A stretch of 51,208 bases of DNA from Sphingomonas azotifigens NBRC 15497 (GCF_002091475.1 NZ_BCTR01000057.1:1-51208); one strand, 5' to 3'; shown: positions 37,595 through 46,923, counted from the stretch's first letter. The notes: generated by a model not told the origin, from the letters alone. Numbers and translations: made by a program.

Positions 37595-40261
37595 ATGGCC
37601 AGCATCGCGATCACCAACAATCCCGACATCCGCTTCCTTGGGCGGCTGCTCGGCGACGTCATCCGCGCCTATGGCGGGGACGAACTGTTCAAGCGGATCG
37701 AATATATCCGCGCGACCTCGGTCGACCGGCATCGCGGCGTGGCGGGTGCGGGAGCGATCGATTCGGGGCTGGACCGGCTGAGTCTCGACGAGACGCTCGA
37801 TTTCGTGCGCGGCTTCATGCTGTTCTCGATGCTCGCCAACCTTGCCGAAGACCGCCAGGGCGTCGCCACCGAAAAGGACGCCGATGTCGCGGCGGCGCTG
37901 GAGCGGCTGGCCAAGGCAGGCATCGGCCGCGAGCCGGTGATGGCGCTGCTCGACCATGCGCTGGTCAGCCCGGTGCTCACCGCGCACCCGACCGAGGTGC
38001 GGCGCAAGTCGATGATCGACCACAAGAACCGCATCGCCGAGCTGATGGCACTGCGCGACCAGGGGGTGACCGAGACGCCCGATGGCGACCAGGTGGAAGA
38101 AGCGATTCTTCGCCAGATCGCGCTGCTATGGCAAACCCGGGTGCTACGCCGGGAGAAGCTGGGCGTGCCCGACGAGGTCGAGACCGCGCTCTCCTATTTC
38201 CGCGACGTGTTCCTGCCGGTGCTGCCGGCGCTCTACGCCCGCTGGGACCGTGCGCTGGGCGATCGCGCGCCGAGCTTCCTGCGCCCGGGCAGCTGGATCG
38301 GCGGCGACCGTGACGGCAACCCCTTCGTCACCGCCGAGTCGATGCGTTTCGCGCTCGCGCGCGCGGCGGAGACGGTGCTCGACCATTATCTCGAATCGGT
38401 CCACCTGTTGGGTGCCGAGCTGTCGATCTCGACCGAGCATACGCAAGTCCCCGAGGCGGTGCTCGCGCTCGCCGAGGCCAGCGGCGACACCGGCAAGAGC
38501 CGCACCGACGAACCCTATCGCCGCGCACTGACCGGAATCTATGCGCGCCTTTCCGCCACGCATCGGGAACTGGTCGGCAAGCAGCCGGCGCGGCCGTCGC
38601 CGATCGCCGCGCAGCCTTATGGCCACCCCGCCGAGTTCCGCGAGGATCTCGTCGCCATCGCCCGCGGGCTTGCCGATGGCGGGCCGCTCGCCACTGGCGG
38701 GGCGCTCGGCCGGCTGATCCGCGCGGTCGAGACCTTCGGCTTCCACCTCGCCACGCTCGACATGCGCCAGAACAGCGCGATCCACGAGCGCGTGGTCGCG
38801 GAGCTACTCAAGTCCGCCGGCGTGTGCGACGACTATGCCGCGCTCGACGAACAGGCGCGCATCGACCTGCTCCGCCGCGAGCTCGCCAACGCCCGGCCGC
38901 TGACCAGCCCCTATGCGGTCTATTCGGCGGAGACCGCCTCGGAACTCGCCATCGTCCGCGAGGCGGCGGCGGCGCATGCCCGCTACGGCCGCGACTGCAT
39001 CCGGCATTACATCGTCTCCATGGCCCAGTCGGTTTCGGACCTGCTCGAGGTTCATATCCTGCTCAAGGAAGCCGGGCTCTATATGCCGGGCGAGCACCCG
39101 CAGGCGCACATCATGGCGATCCCGCTGTTCGAGACGATCGCCGATCTCGAGGCCGCGCCGCCGATCATGGAAGCGTGGCTGGGCCTGCCCGAAGTCGCTG
39201 CCATCGCCGCCGCGCGGGGGCATCAGGAAGTGATGATCGGCTATTCCGATTCGAACAAGGACGGCGGCTATCTCACCTCCACCTGGCAGCTCAGCCGCGG
39301 CTCGACCGCGTTGAAGCCGGTGTTCGAGGATGCCGGCCTTGCGATGCAGCTATTCCATGGCCGCGGCGGCGCGGTCGGGCGCGGCGGTGGATCGAGCTTC
39401 TCGGCGATCCTCGCCCAGCCGCCGGGCACGGTGCAGGGCCGCATCCGCATCACCGAGCAGGGCGAGGTGATCGCCGCCAAGTACGGCAGCCCCGAAAGCG
39501 CGATGACCAATCTCGAGGCGATGACCTCGGCGACGCTGCTCGCCAGCCTCGAGCCCGAGCATCTCGCGCCCGCCGATGCCGAACGCTTCGCCGCGGCGAT
39601 GGACCAGCTCTCGGACAGCGCCTTCCGCGCCTATCGCGGGCTGGTCTACGAAACGCCGGGCTTCACCACCTTCTTCCGCCAGATGACGCCGATCGCCGAG
39701 ATCGCCGGCCTCAAGATCGGCTCGCGTCCCGCCAGCCGCAAGAAGAGCGATGCGATCGAGGATCTGCGCGCGATTCCCTGGGTGTTCAGCTGGGCGCAGG
39801 CGCGGGTGATGCTGCCGGGCTGGTACGGCGTCGGCGCGGCGCTGGAGGCCTTCGCCGACAAGGGGCTGCTGCGCGAGATGGCGAGCGCCTGGCCGCTGTT
39901 CCGCGCGACGCTCGACAATATGGAGCAGGTGCTCGCCAAGTCCGACATGCGGATCGCCAGCCATTATGCCGCGCTGGTGGAGGAGGCAGACCTGCGCGAC
40001 GGCATCTTCGGCCGCATCCGCGACGGCTGGCAGCAGACCCATGACGGACTGCTGCAGGTGACCCGCCAGACCCGGCTGCTGGAGAAGCACCCGCCGCTGG
40101 AAACCTCGATCCGGCTGCGGTTGCCGTATATCGAGCCGCTCAACCTGCTCCAGATCGAGCTGATGAAGCGTCACCGCGCGGGCGAGGAAGATCCGCGGAT
40201 CGGCGAGGGCATCCTCCTGTCGATCAACGCGATCGCCACGGCGCTGCGCAACAGCGGCTAG
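37595..40261 (+). CDS. ppc: Phosphoenolpyruvate carboxylase
   Basis: The 888-residue enzyme makes oxaloacetate from PEP and bicarbonate, feeding the TCA cycle. Catalytic His is in LTAHPTEVRRKS (near 130). GSWIGGDRDGNP, the GYSDSNKDGGYL block and FHGRGGAVGRGGG (near 590) are all intact, as is AIPWVFSWAQARVMLPGWYG. The protein ends INAIATALRNSG, close to the usual RNTG end. The ATG at 37595 has a weak ribosome binding site. Length is normal. Confidence 0.97.
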   Translation: MASIAITNNPDIRFLGRLLGDVIRAYGGDELFKRIEYIRATSVDRHRGVAGAGAIDSGLDRLSLDETLDFVRGFMLFSMLANLAEDRQGVATEKDADVAAALERLAKAGIGREPVMALLDHALVSPVLTAHPTEVRRKSMIDHKNRIAELMALRDQGVTETPDGDQVEEAILRQIALLWQTRVLRREKLGVPDEVETALSYFRDVFLPVLPALYARWDRALGDRAPSFLRPGSWIGGDRDGNPFVTAESMRFALARAAETVLDHYLESVHLLGAELSISTEHTQVPEAVLALAEASGDTGKSRTDEPYRRALTGIYARLSATHRELVGKQPARPSPIAAQPYGHPAEFREDLVAIARGLADGGPLATGGALGRLIRAVETFGFHLATLDMRQNSAIHERVVAELLKSAGVCDDYAALDEQARIDLLRRELANARPLTSPYAVYSAETASELAIVREAAAAHARYGRDCIRHYIVSMAQSVSDLLEVHILLKEAGLYMPGEHPQAHIMAIPLFETIADLEAAPPIMEAWLGLPEVAAIAAARGHQEVMIGYSDSNKDGGYLTSTWQLSRGSTALKPVFEDAGLAMQLFHGRGGAVGRGGGSSFSAILAQPPGTVQGRIRITEQGEVIAAKYGSPESAMTNLEAMTSATLLASLEPEHLAPADAERFAAAMDQLSDSAFRAYRGLVYETPGFTTFFRQMTPIAEIAGLKIGSRPASRKKSDAIEDLRAIPWVFSWAQARVMLPGWYGVGAALEAFADKGLLREMASAWPLFRATLDNMEQVLAKSDMRIASHYAALVEEADLRDGIFGRIRDGWQQTHDGLLQVTRQTRLLEKHPPLETSIRLRLPYIEPLNLLQIELMKRHRAGEEDPRIGEGILLSINAIATALRNSG

Positions 40262-40542
40262 CGCCGCGCGAGCGGGGCTCGTCGGAGATCATCTTCGTAT
40301 CATCTTGGGACGGAGGGCAAATCGCCTGGCCTTCTGCCAAGTTGTGCGCCAGCAGCCATCGGGCGTGCAACGTACTGACGAAAAGCGATTCCATGTGCTC
40401 GAAGCTTGAACCTGGGTTCGTTGAATAGCGGCGGAATTGTAGGCTCGCTGCTGAAAATAACGTGTCTGGATACGACTCGACGCGTTGTTTACCGTCTTGG
40501 CGGGGGTGCGTCGCTGCACGCAAACGATCCGGGGGGATGGGT
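40262..40542. other. Intergenic region upstream of the four-repeat PEP-CTERM gene
   Basis: This 281-bp stretch is lower in GC than its neighbours. No gene, RNA or repeat was recognised. I looked for a sigma-54 -24/-12 element expected for PrsR control and found no acceptable match on the plus strand. A G-rich ribosome binding site (GGGGGG) stands at its end. Confidence 0.5.
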
Positions 40543-41457
40543 ATGAAATTCGCGAAACGTGCAGTTGCGTGTCTATTGCTGACGCTGGTTCCAGGCGTGT
40601 CCTATGCGGACCAGGTCCACATGTTGCTCGAAACCAGGAGCGATTTTGAGGCGGACGACGAGAAGCCTCTGGAGGAGGTGTATTTCATGAACGCCCCCGG
40701 CATGGCAGATTTCAAGTCGAATATCTTCAGCTCGGTCGGATATCTACCGCTCGATATCGGCAAGGAATATTCGATCCGCGCGTTCGCCTATGCCTTTGGC
40801 GGCTACCAGATGATATTGGAGTCGCGCAACGACAAGTATGGCGGCGAAGAACTGTATCTGATGAGCTACGCCAGCCTTGCGGATGTCCGGTCGAACACAC
40901 CCAGCTATATGGGGTACCTGCCGACCGACATCGATGGCGGCTATTCCCTGGCAGGGTTGACCGTTGCGGGTGGCACGCTCCAGCTGTTCCTGCAGCCGAA
41001 CGAGGATGTCGACGGCTATAAGCGCCTCTATCTGGTGAACTACGACAGTCTCGATGCGCTGAAGTCGGGTAGCGTGTCGTCTGAATATGAACTCGGCGCG
41101 ACGATCGGCATCGGCTATTCGTCCCGCGGCGTGACGTTTGATGGCACGAGATACCATATGCTGCTTCAGCTTCTGGCGGACCGGGAATCCGATGAGGAGC
41201 CAGACCTGTACCTCGCCAGCTTCCTCGGTCTCGATGGGCTGCGCAATGACGTGCTGGATTCCGGGCAGTTCCTGCCGATCAACATCGGTCGTCACTACGA
41301 AGTAGCGGGATTCTCCATCGATCCGTCGGTCCAAGGTCCGCCGTCCGGCGTTCCGGAGCCTGGCAGCTGGATGATGCTGGTGGCTGGTGTCGGCGCAGTG
41401 GGCGGTGCGATGCGTGCCAAGCGCAGGGGGCTGGCGCACTGTCCCCAAGCCTGCTGA
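40543..41457 (+). CDS. PEP-CTERM protein with four tandem repeats
   Basis: The 304-residue protein has a signal peptide (ACLLLTLVPGVSYA) and four tandem units of about 57-63 residues (24-86, 87-143, 144-201, 202-260). Each starts with a strand such as VHMLLE/YQMILE/LQLFLQ/YHMLLQ, then an acidic stretch, a (V/L)Y(F/L) strand, and a SL/GL-D/A-x-(L/V)(R/K) helix; three of them end with a GYLP/FLP-type segment. The PEP-CTERM tail is GVPEPGSWMMLVAGVGAVGG then a basic stretch, but the tail extends a further about 10 residues ending in CPQAC. Codon use is less GC-rich than the neighbours. The repeat pattern suggests a beta-propeller or beta-solenoid; function unknown. An ATG at 40537 is an alternative start. 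Confidence 0.82.
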   Translation: MKFAKRAVACLLLTLVPGVSYADQVHMLLETRSDFEADDEKPLEEVYFMNAPGMADFKSNIFSSVGYLPLDIGKEYSIRAFAYAFGGYQMILESRNDKYGGEELYLMSYASLADVRSNTPSYMGYLPTDIDGGYSLAGLTVAGGTLQLFLQPNEDVDGYKRLYLVNYDSLDALKSGSVSSEYELGATIGIGYSSRGVTFDGTRYHMLLQLLADRESDEEPDLYLASFLGLDGLRNDVLDSGQFLPINIGRHYEVAGFSIDPSVQGPPSGVPEPGSWMMLVAGVGAVGGAMRAKRRGLAHCPQAC

Positions 41458-41529
41458 CATTGCCGCCGCCGCTCTGTTCCGGAGCGACGGGCTAACCCGC
41501 TGTTAACCATGTCGGATTAGCCCGGTGGC

Positions 41530-41907
41530 ATGGAACCGGGCTATCCTCGCAGCGCCGTGCGCGATTCGATCGCCGCGCCTGCGGCGCCGCTCGCTGCGTT
41601 GATTGCCGCCATTCGCCTCCGCTTCCTCGCCGGCCTTCATCCGCGCCATGCCCAAGGAAACCGCGCCATGCTCGACCTGTGCCTGCATCCGCCTGCCCAG
41701 GCCGAGGCGATCGCCCGGCATTGGGGCGTCGACTATGTCGCGCTCTGCCCCGACGGGCTGGGCGAACGCGGACAGGTCGGCGATGATGCGGGGCGACTGG
41801 CCGGCGCGCTCCGGGCCGGGCGTGCACCGGGCTGGCTGGCGCCGCTAACGCGACCGGGCGAGGCGGCGATGGTCTATCGGCTGGTCGGACGCGGAACCGC
41901 GCATTGA
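41530..41907 (+). CDS. Hypothetical protein, probably a remnant of a membrane glycosyltransferase-like C-terminus
   Basis: The 125-residue frame lacks membrane helices. Its part from NRAMLDL to VYRLVG, including HWGVDYVALCPD and RAGRAPGWLAPL, looks like the periplasmic C-terminal end of large multispanning sphingomonad proteins. The expected N-terminal membrane part is absent. The stop overlaps the TTG start of the next gene (TTGA). It may be a truncated relic still translated for coupling. Low certainty. Confidence 0.5.
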   Translation: MEPGYPRSAVRDSIAAPAAPLAALIAAIRLRFLAGLHPRHAQGNRAMLDLCLHPPAQAEAIARHWGVDYVALCPDGLGERGQVGDDAGRLAGALRAGRAPGWLAPLTRPGEAAMVYRLVGRGTAH

Positions 41908-43436
41908 TCCGTCGCTGCTGGTGGGAGACGCGCTGGTTCGCGCTGGCGGCGGTGCTGGTCAGCGCGGTGCCGCTGCTATGGCCGGCGGTACCGCCGCTCG
42001 TCGATATGCCCAGCCATCTCGGCCGCTACCATGTCGCCGCGAATCTTGCCGATTCGCCGCTGCTCCAGCGGCACTGGACCTATGGCTGGCGGCTGATCGG
42101 CAATCTCGGCGTCGACCTCGCCGTGCTGCCGCTGGTGCCGCTGCTGGGGGTGGCGCCGGCCGCCAAGCTGATCGTGCTGCTCCTTCCGCCACTGACCGTC
42201 GCCGGGCTGATCCTGGTGTCGCGCACGGCAGGCGGGCGGCTGGCACCGGCCGCGCCCTTTGCCTTCCCGCTCGCCTATGGCTTCCCGTTCCAGTTCGGCT
42301 TCGTCAATTTCGCGCTGTCGGCGGCGCTGGCGCTGCTGGCACTGGCCTTGTGGATGCGGCTGTCACAGGCCGGCCGCCTGCGCTGGCGAGCGCTGCTGTT
42401 CGTGCCGATCGGGCTGCTGCTGTGGGTGGCGCACTGCTTCGGATGGGCGATGTTCGGCGTGTTCGCCTATGCCGTCGACCTGGCCGCGCTCCGCGCCGAA
42501 GGACGGCGCTGGCCCGAAGCGCTGCTCGTCGCGGCGCGACGCTGCCTGGTGCTGGCGGGCCCGTTGGTGCCGATGCTCGCTGGCAGCGGGTCCGGCGATG
42601 GCGGCCTCGGCGCGAGCTGGCTGTGGCAGGGCAAGATCCTCTGGATCGCCTCGCTGCTGCGCGAGCATTGGGCCAGCTATGACCTGCTCGGCGTGATCCT
42701 GCTGTTGTCGCTCTGCTGGGCCGGGCTGCGCAGCCATTGGCTCCGCACCGACCGACCGCTCGCCTGGGCGGCGGCGTTCGGCGCCGTCGCCTGGCTGCTG
42801 CTGCCGTACCGCCTGCTCGGCGGCGCCTATGTCGACATGCGCATGTCGCCCTATGTCGTCGCGCTGCTCGTCATCGGCATCCGGCCGCGCCGCGCGAACC
42901 TCGCCCAGCCGCTGGCGCTGGCGGCGACCGCCTTCTTCCTGCTCCGCATCGCCACCACCAGCTGGGTTTTCCTGGGGGCGGCGGCGGCGCAGGAGCAGGC
43001 CGCCGCGGTGAGCGCGCTGCTTCCGCGGGGTGCCTCGGTGCTCGTCGCCGTCCGCGTGCCGTGCAAGGACTGGAGCAACAATCGCCTGCCGCATGTGCCC
43101 GGGCTGGCGCTGGCGCGCCGCGACATCTTCGACAATGGCGAATGGACGCTGGCCGGCCAGCAATTGCTCCGCGACCGCCACCCCGAGGCCGAGCCGTATC
43201 GCGGCGACCCCTCGCAGATGATCGACGATGCCGATTGCAAGCTGGCGCAGGGCGACCTGCCGACGATGCTGCGGACCTTCAACCGCGCCGTCTTCGGCTA
43301 TGTCTGGACGATCGGCCTGCCGCAACCCGCGCTGCCGCCGGATCTGGTGGAAGTGGGACGATCGGGACCGTCGATCCTGTACCGCGTGGCGCCGCCCACC
43401 GACAAGCGCTTGCCGGACGGCCTGCCTGCGCACTAA
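41904..43436 (+). CDS. Multispanning membrane protein A, GT-C-like, uncharacterised
   Basis: The 510-residue protein has about ten membrane helices in the first 370 residues and a soluble C-terminus. Conserved with the next gene are VPPLVDMPSHLGRYHV, GNLGVDLAVLPLV, FPLAYGFPFQFGFVNFAL, AHCFGWAMFGV, AYVDMRMSPYVVALLVIGIRP and FGYVWTIG. The overall layout recalls GT-C lipid-linked glycosyltransferases, but the usual acidic catalytic loop was not identified. The TTG start is inferred from TTGA overlap with the previous frame; confidence in the start is moderate. Confidence 0.75.
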   Translation: MIRRCWWETRWFALAAVLVSAVPLLWPAVPPLVDMPSHLGRYHVAANLADSPLLQRHWTYGWRLIGNLGVDLAVLPLVPLLGVAPAAKLIVLLLPPLTVAGLILVSRTAGGRLAPAAPFAFPLAYGFPFQFGFVNFALSAALALLALALWMRLSQAGRLRWRALLFVPIGLLLWVAHCFGWAMFGVFAYAVDLAALRAEGRRWPEALLVAARRCLVLAGPLVPMLAGSGSGDGGLGASWLWQGKILWIASLLREHWASYDLLGVILLLSLCWAGLRSHWLRTDRPLAWAAAFGAVAWLLLPYRLLGGAYVDMRMSPYVVALLVIGIRPRRANLAQPLALAATAFFLLRIATTSWVFLGAAAAQEQAAAVSALLPRGASVLVAVRVPCKDWSNNRLPHVPGLALARRDIFDNGEWTLAGQQLLRDRHPEAEPYRGDPSQMIDDADCKLAQGDLPTMLRTFNRAVFGYVWTIGLPQPALPPDLVEVGRSGPSILYRVAPPTDKRLPDGLPAH

Positions 43437-43445
43437 AGCGGCGCG

Positions 43446-45134
43446 ATGGATAAAGGGGTTCGGCTGCACTGGTGGCAGACACGCTGGTTCGTGCTCTTCG
43501 CGACGCTGGTGGCGATGGTGCCGCTGCTATGGCCGGATATTCCGCCGCTGGTCGATCTGCCGGGCCATATGGGCCGGTACCGGGTGCAGTTCGCCTATGA
43601 GCAGGTGCCGTGGCTGCGCGAATGGTATGATTTCCGCTGGCAGCTGATGGGCAATCTCGGGGTCGATCTCGCGATCATCCCGCTCGTCAAGCTGGGGCTG
43701 AGCCTCGAACTGGCGGTGAAGCTGGTCGTGATCACCATCCCGGCGATGACCGTTGCCGGCTTCCTGATGATCGCGCGCGAGGTGCATGGTCGCATCCCGG
43801 CGACCGCACTGTTCGCGCTGCCGCTCGCCTATGCCTTCCCGTTCCATTTCGGCTTCGTCAACTTCGCCTTCTCGATGGGCATGGCGATGCTGGCGTTCGG
43901 CTGGTGGCTGCGGCTCGGCCGGCTGGGCAAGGTCCGCTTCCGCGCGGCGGTGTTCGTGCCGCTTTCGGTGATCATCTGGATCACCCACACCTTCGGCTGG
44001 GGCGTGCTGGGCGTGCTCGCCTTCTCGGCCGAGCTGATCCGCCAGCACGACGCGCGCCGCAACCCGGCGCTGCCCTGGTACAAGGATCTTGTCGGCGGCT
44101 GGCTGATGCCGTGCGTCCATGCCGGCCTGCAGTGCCTGGTGATGGCGCTGCCGGCGGTGCTGATGGTGATCTGGCGCGGCGGCGAGCATGTCTCGGGCCA
44201 GACCTTCGACTGGTTCAACTGGCGCGCCAAGACCTTGTGGGTGACGCAGGTGTTCCGCGATCGCTGGCAGCTGTTCGATCTCGCCAGCGTCGGCGTGATC
44301 TGCCTGCTGATCCTGAAGGCGGTGCGCGACCCCAACATCCAGTATTCGCGCAATCTCGGCCTGTCGGCGCTGCTCCTGCTGCTCGTCTATATCTTCCTGC
44401 CGCGCGTGGTGTTCGGGTCGGCCTATGCCGATATGCGGCTGGTGCCGTTCCTGATCGCGATCGCGATCCTGGCGATCCGGCCCAAGCCCGGCCTGTCGAT
44501 GCGGGGTGCTACCACCGTCGCGGTGCTCGGCCTCAGCTTCTTCCTCGCCCGCATCGGCGCGACGACCTGGAGCTTCCTCCTCTACGACCAGGTCTATGAT
44601 CGCGAGCTCAAGGCGCTCGATCACCTGCCGGTCGGCGCGCGGCTGGTCAGCTTCGTCGGCGAGACCTGCTACAACGAATGGCGGATGACGCGGCTCCAGC
44701 ACGTCCCCGCGCTCGCGCTCGAGCGGCGGCTGGCCTACACCAACGATCAATGGTCGATGGCCGGCGGACAGCTGCTGACGGTGCGCTACCGTGCGGCGAA
44801 GCGCTTCGCGCATGATCCGTCGGAGATCGTCACCAACATCCAGTGCCCGCGCGAATGGTGGCGACCGATCGCGCGCAGCCTGGCGCTCTTCCCGCGCGAT
44901 GCGTTCGACTATGTCTGGCTGATCCGCCCGCCGGCGTTCGACCCGCGCTACGAGCAGGGGCTGGTGCCCGTGTGGCGCGACGGGCCGAGCGTGCTGTACC
45001 GCGTCGACCACAGCGTGCCTGGGCCCGAGCTCAACCCCGGCGACCTGCCGATCCCGCGGCCCGAGGCGGTGCTGATCCGCGAGGCCGAGGCGGCGGGCGA
45101 ACTGCCGGGGAATGGCACCGCGCCGCCGTCTTGA
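43446..45134 (+). CDS. Multispanning membrane protein B, paralogue of A
   Basis: The 562-residue protein shares the same blocks as its neighbour (PPLVDLPGHMGRYRV, GNLGVDLAIIPLV, FPFHFGFVNFAFS, THTFGWGVLGV, AYADMRLVPFLIAIAILAIRP, FDYVWLI) and the same helix layout. It carries a longer cytoplasmic or periplasmic linker and a Pro-rich C-terminus. The tandem pair clearly arose by duplication. It starts 9 bp after A. Biological role unknown; cell-envelope glycan work is one guess from topology. Confidence 0.78.
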   Translation: MDKGVRLHWWQTRWFVLFATLVAMVPLLWPDIPPLVDLPGHMGRYRVQFAYEQVPWLREWYDFRWQLMGNLGVDLAIIPLVKLGLSLELAVKLVVITIPAMTVAGFLMIAREVHGRIPATALFALPLAYAFPFHFGFVNFAFSMGMAMLAFGWWLRLGRLGKVRFRAAVFVPLSVIIWITHTFGWGVLGVLAFSAELIRQHDARRNPALPWYKDLVGGWLMPCVHAGLQCLVMALPAVLMVIWRGGEHVSGQTFDWFNWRAKTLWVTQVFRDRWQLFDLASVGVICLLILKAVRDPNIQYSRNLGLSALLLLLVYIFLPRVVFGSAYADMRLVPFLIAIAILAIRPKPGLSMRGATTVAVLGLSFFLARIGATTWSFLLYDQVYDRELKALDHLPVGARLVSFVGETCYNEWRMTRLQHVPALALERRLAYTNDQWSMAGGQLLTVRYRAAKRFAHDPSEIVTNIQCPREWWRPIARSLALFPRDAFDYVWLIRPPAFDPRYEQGLVPVWRDGPSVLYRVDHSVPGPELNPGDLPIPRPEAVLIREAEAAGELPGNGTAPPS

Positions 45135-45145
45135 GGGGCGCGCAG

Positions 45146-45532
45146 GTGGATGTAGCAACGCTGGCGGAGGCGCTACGTGCGTCCTGGGACGAAAAGACCG
45201 CCTATCGTGGCGTGGTCCGGGTGGGGAATTCCGCCTATGGGCAATGCTATCCGACGTCGCGCGTCGTGCGATGGTTCTACCCGGCTTTCGAGATCGCCAA
45301 GGGCGAGGTGTGGACTCCGACCGGCATCGAGCAGCACTTCTGGAATGCGCGCGCGGACGGGACGGAATGGCTGGACCTGAGCTGGGAACAGTTCCCGGCC
45401 GGATCGAGGGTTCTGCACTACGTCCTGCTCGACCGGCATGCCCTGGGCGACAGCGATCCGACGGTCGCGCGGTGCGCGCTGCTTCTCGAGCGTGTGCAGT
45501 CCTATCTGTCCCGCCGGAGCGTCCGGGCCTAA
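45146..45532 (+). CDS. YunG-like protein
   Basis: The 128-residue protein resembles the Bacillus YunG family: a Gln-Cys motif (YGQCYPTSRVV), then a hydrophobic segment, then HFWNARADGTEWLDLSWEQFP. The Cys and His could form a papain-like active pair, though this is inference. The GTG at 45146 follows GAGGGG and starts 11 bp after the membrane protein stop. Its stop codon overlaps that of the convergent acyltransferase. Confidence 0.7.
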   Translation: MDVATLAEALRASWDEKTAYRGVVRVGNSAYGQCYPTSRVVRWFYPAFEIAKGEVWTPTGIEQHFWNARADGTEWLDLSWEQFPAGSRVLHYVLLDRHALGDSDPTVARCALLLERVQSYLSRRSVRA

Positions 45533-46668
45533 TCGGCCTTCCGGAACGGCGTCAGTTCTTCCAGATATTCCTGCTCGCGCTCGACCGCCTGCTGTTCGCG
45601 CACCAGGAACTCGGCGACCGCGCGGCGGAAGCCCGGGTCCGGGATGTAGTGCGCCGACCAGGTCGTCACCGGCGCATAGCCGCGCGCCAGCTTGTGCTCG
45701 CCCTGCGCGCCCGCCTCGACGCGGGGCAGGCCGCGTTCGATCGCGGCGTCGATCGCCTGGTAATAGCAAAGCTCGAAATGGAGGAACGGGACTTCCTCGG
45801 TGCAGCCCCAATAGCGGCCGTAGAGTGCGTCGCCGCCGATCAGGTTGAGCGCGCCGGCGATCGGCCGCCCGTCGCGTTCGGCCAGCATCAGCAGCACCTT
45901 GTCGCCCAGCGCTTCGCTCAGCATCGAGAAGAAGGGCCGGGTGAGATAGGGGCGGCCCCATTTGCGGCTGCCGGTATCCTGGTAGAAGGCCCAGAAGGCA
46001 TCCCAATGCGCTTCGGTGATCTCGGCGCCGGCAAGGTGGCGGATCGTCAGCCCCTCCACCGCGGCGGCGCGCTCCTTGCGGATCGCCTTGCGCTTGCGGC
46101 TGGCGAGCGCGCCGAGAAAGTCGTCGAAGCTGCCATAGCCCTGATTGTGCCAGTGGAACTGGGTGCCGGTGCGGATTAGCCAGCCCGCCGCCTCGAACAG
46201 CGGCACCTGCGCCTCGGCGAGGAAGGTGACATGGCCCGAGGACAGCCGGTGCTGGTCGACCACCGCCTCGATCGCCGCGATCAGCGACGGCGCGAGGGCG
46301 GGGTCGCGCAGCAGCAGGCGGGGGCCGGGCACCGGGGTGAACGGCACCGCGACCTGGAGCTTGGGATAATAGCGGCCGCCCGCCTGTTCCCAGGCATCGG
46401 CCCAGCCATGGTCGAACACATATTCGCCCTGGCTGTGGCTCTTGGCATAGGCCGGCGCGATCGCAGCGGGGGCGCCGTCCGGCCCGTCGACGACGATCGG
46501 GATCGGCTGCCACCCGGTCTTCGCCGTCGCCGAGCCCGAGGCTTCGAGGATCGACAGGAAGGCGTGGCTGAGGAACGGATTGTCCTGCCCGGCACAGGCA
46601 TCCCACTGCGCCGCCGGGATCGAGGCGACACCATCGGCAAGGCGGGCGGAGACGGAAGGGGATCGCAC
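45529..46668 (-). CDS. FemAB-like acyltransferase (DUF482, GNAT fold)
   Basis: The 379-residue protein matches the DUF482/FemAB-like family of peptidoglycan-type or acyl-group transferases. It shows NPFLSHAFLSILEASGSA, the HWHNQGYGSFDDFL block, RKRKAIRKER and LNLIGGDALYGRYWGC. The start is GTG at 46668; no ATG fits. The substrate is unknown. It overlaps the YunG-like stop by 4 bp at its end and has a repeat doublet upstream. Confidence 0.85.
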   Translation of the reverse strand: MRSPSVSARLADGVASIPAAQWDACAGQDNPFLSHAFLSILEASGSATAKTGWQPIPIVVDGPDGAPAAIAPAYAKSHSQGEYVFDHGWADAWEQAGGRYYPKLQVAVPFTPVPGPRLLLRDPALAPSLIAAIEAVVDQHRLSSGHVTFLAEAQVPLFEAAGWLIRTGTQFHWHNQGYGSFDDFLGALASRKRKAIRKERAAAVEGLTIRHLAGAEITEAHWDAFWAFYQDTGSRKWGRPYLTRPFFSMLSEALGDKVLLMLAERDGRPIAGALNLIGGDALYGRYWGCTEEVPFLHFELCYYQAIDAAIERGLPRVEAGAQGEHKLARGYAPVTTWSAHYIPDPGFRRAVAEFLVREQQAVEREQEYLEELTPFRKAD

Positions 46669-46731
46669 GGGAACAAGATAATGGCTCGCGCAGCGGGTGC
46701 CAGTGGTTTTGCGGCCATTCCGCCTTCTTGT

Positions 46732-46887
46732 CCCCCTCCCGCTTGCGGGAGGGGTTAGGGGAGGGTGTGTGAGGGTAGCAGGCGAGCGATTGCGATTGGC
46801 CCCGATCACGTCGGTGCGCTTCTTCTTCCTCCGCCCCTGCCTTCCTCTCTCACCCTCCCCCGTCCCCTCCCGCAGACGGGAGGGGGG
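46732..46887. repeat. Inverted doublet of the REP-like repeat (REPIN-like)
   Basis: A forward copy (about 46732-46777; core CCCCTCCCGCTTGCGGGAGG, then GTGTGTGAGGGT) faces an inverted copy (about 46846-46887; CTCTCACCCTCCCCC...CCCCTCCCGCAGACGGGAGG). Together they occupy most of the 255-bp gap 46669-46923, which otherwise contains no gene. Confidence 0.8.
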
Positions 46888-46923
46888 CGCAAGAGGCGGG
46901 AGGTCGTCGCTTGTCGTTGCGCT

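Noticed and set aside
40262..40542. Possible sigma-54 -24/-12 promoter for the PEP-CTERM gene (TGGCGGGGGTGCG... region)
   Set aside because: The GG and GC dinucleotides are not at the required spacing and the -12 element does not match TTGC. A closer match exists only on the minus strand, pointing away from the gene.
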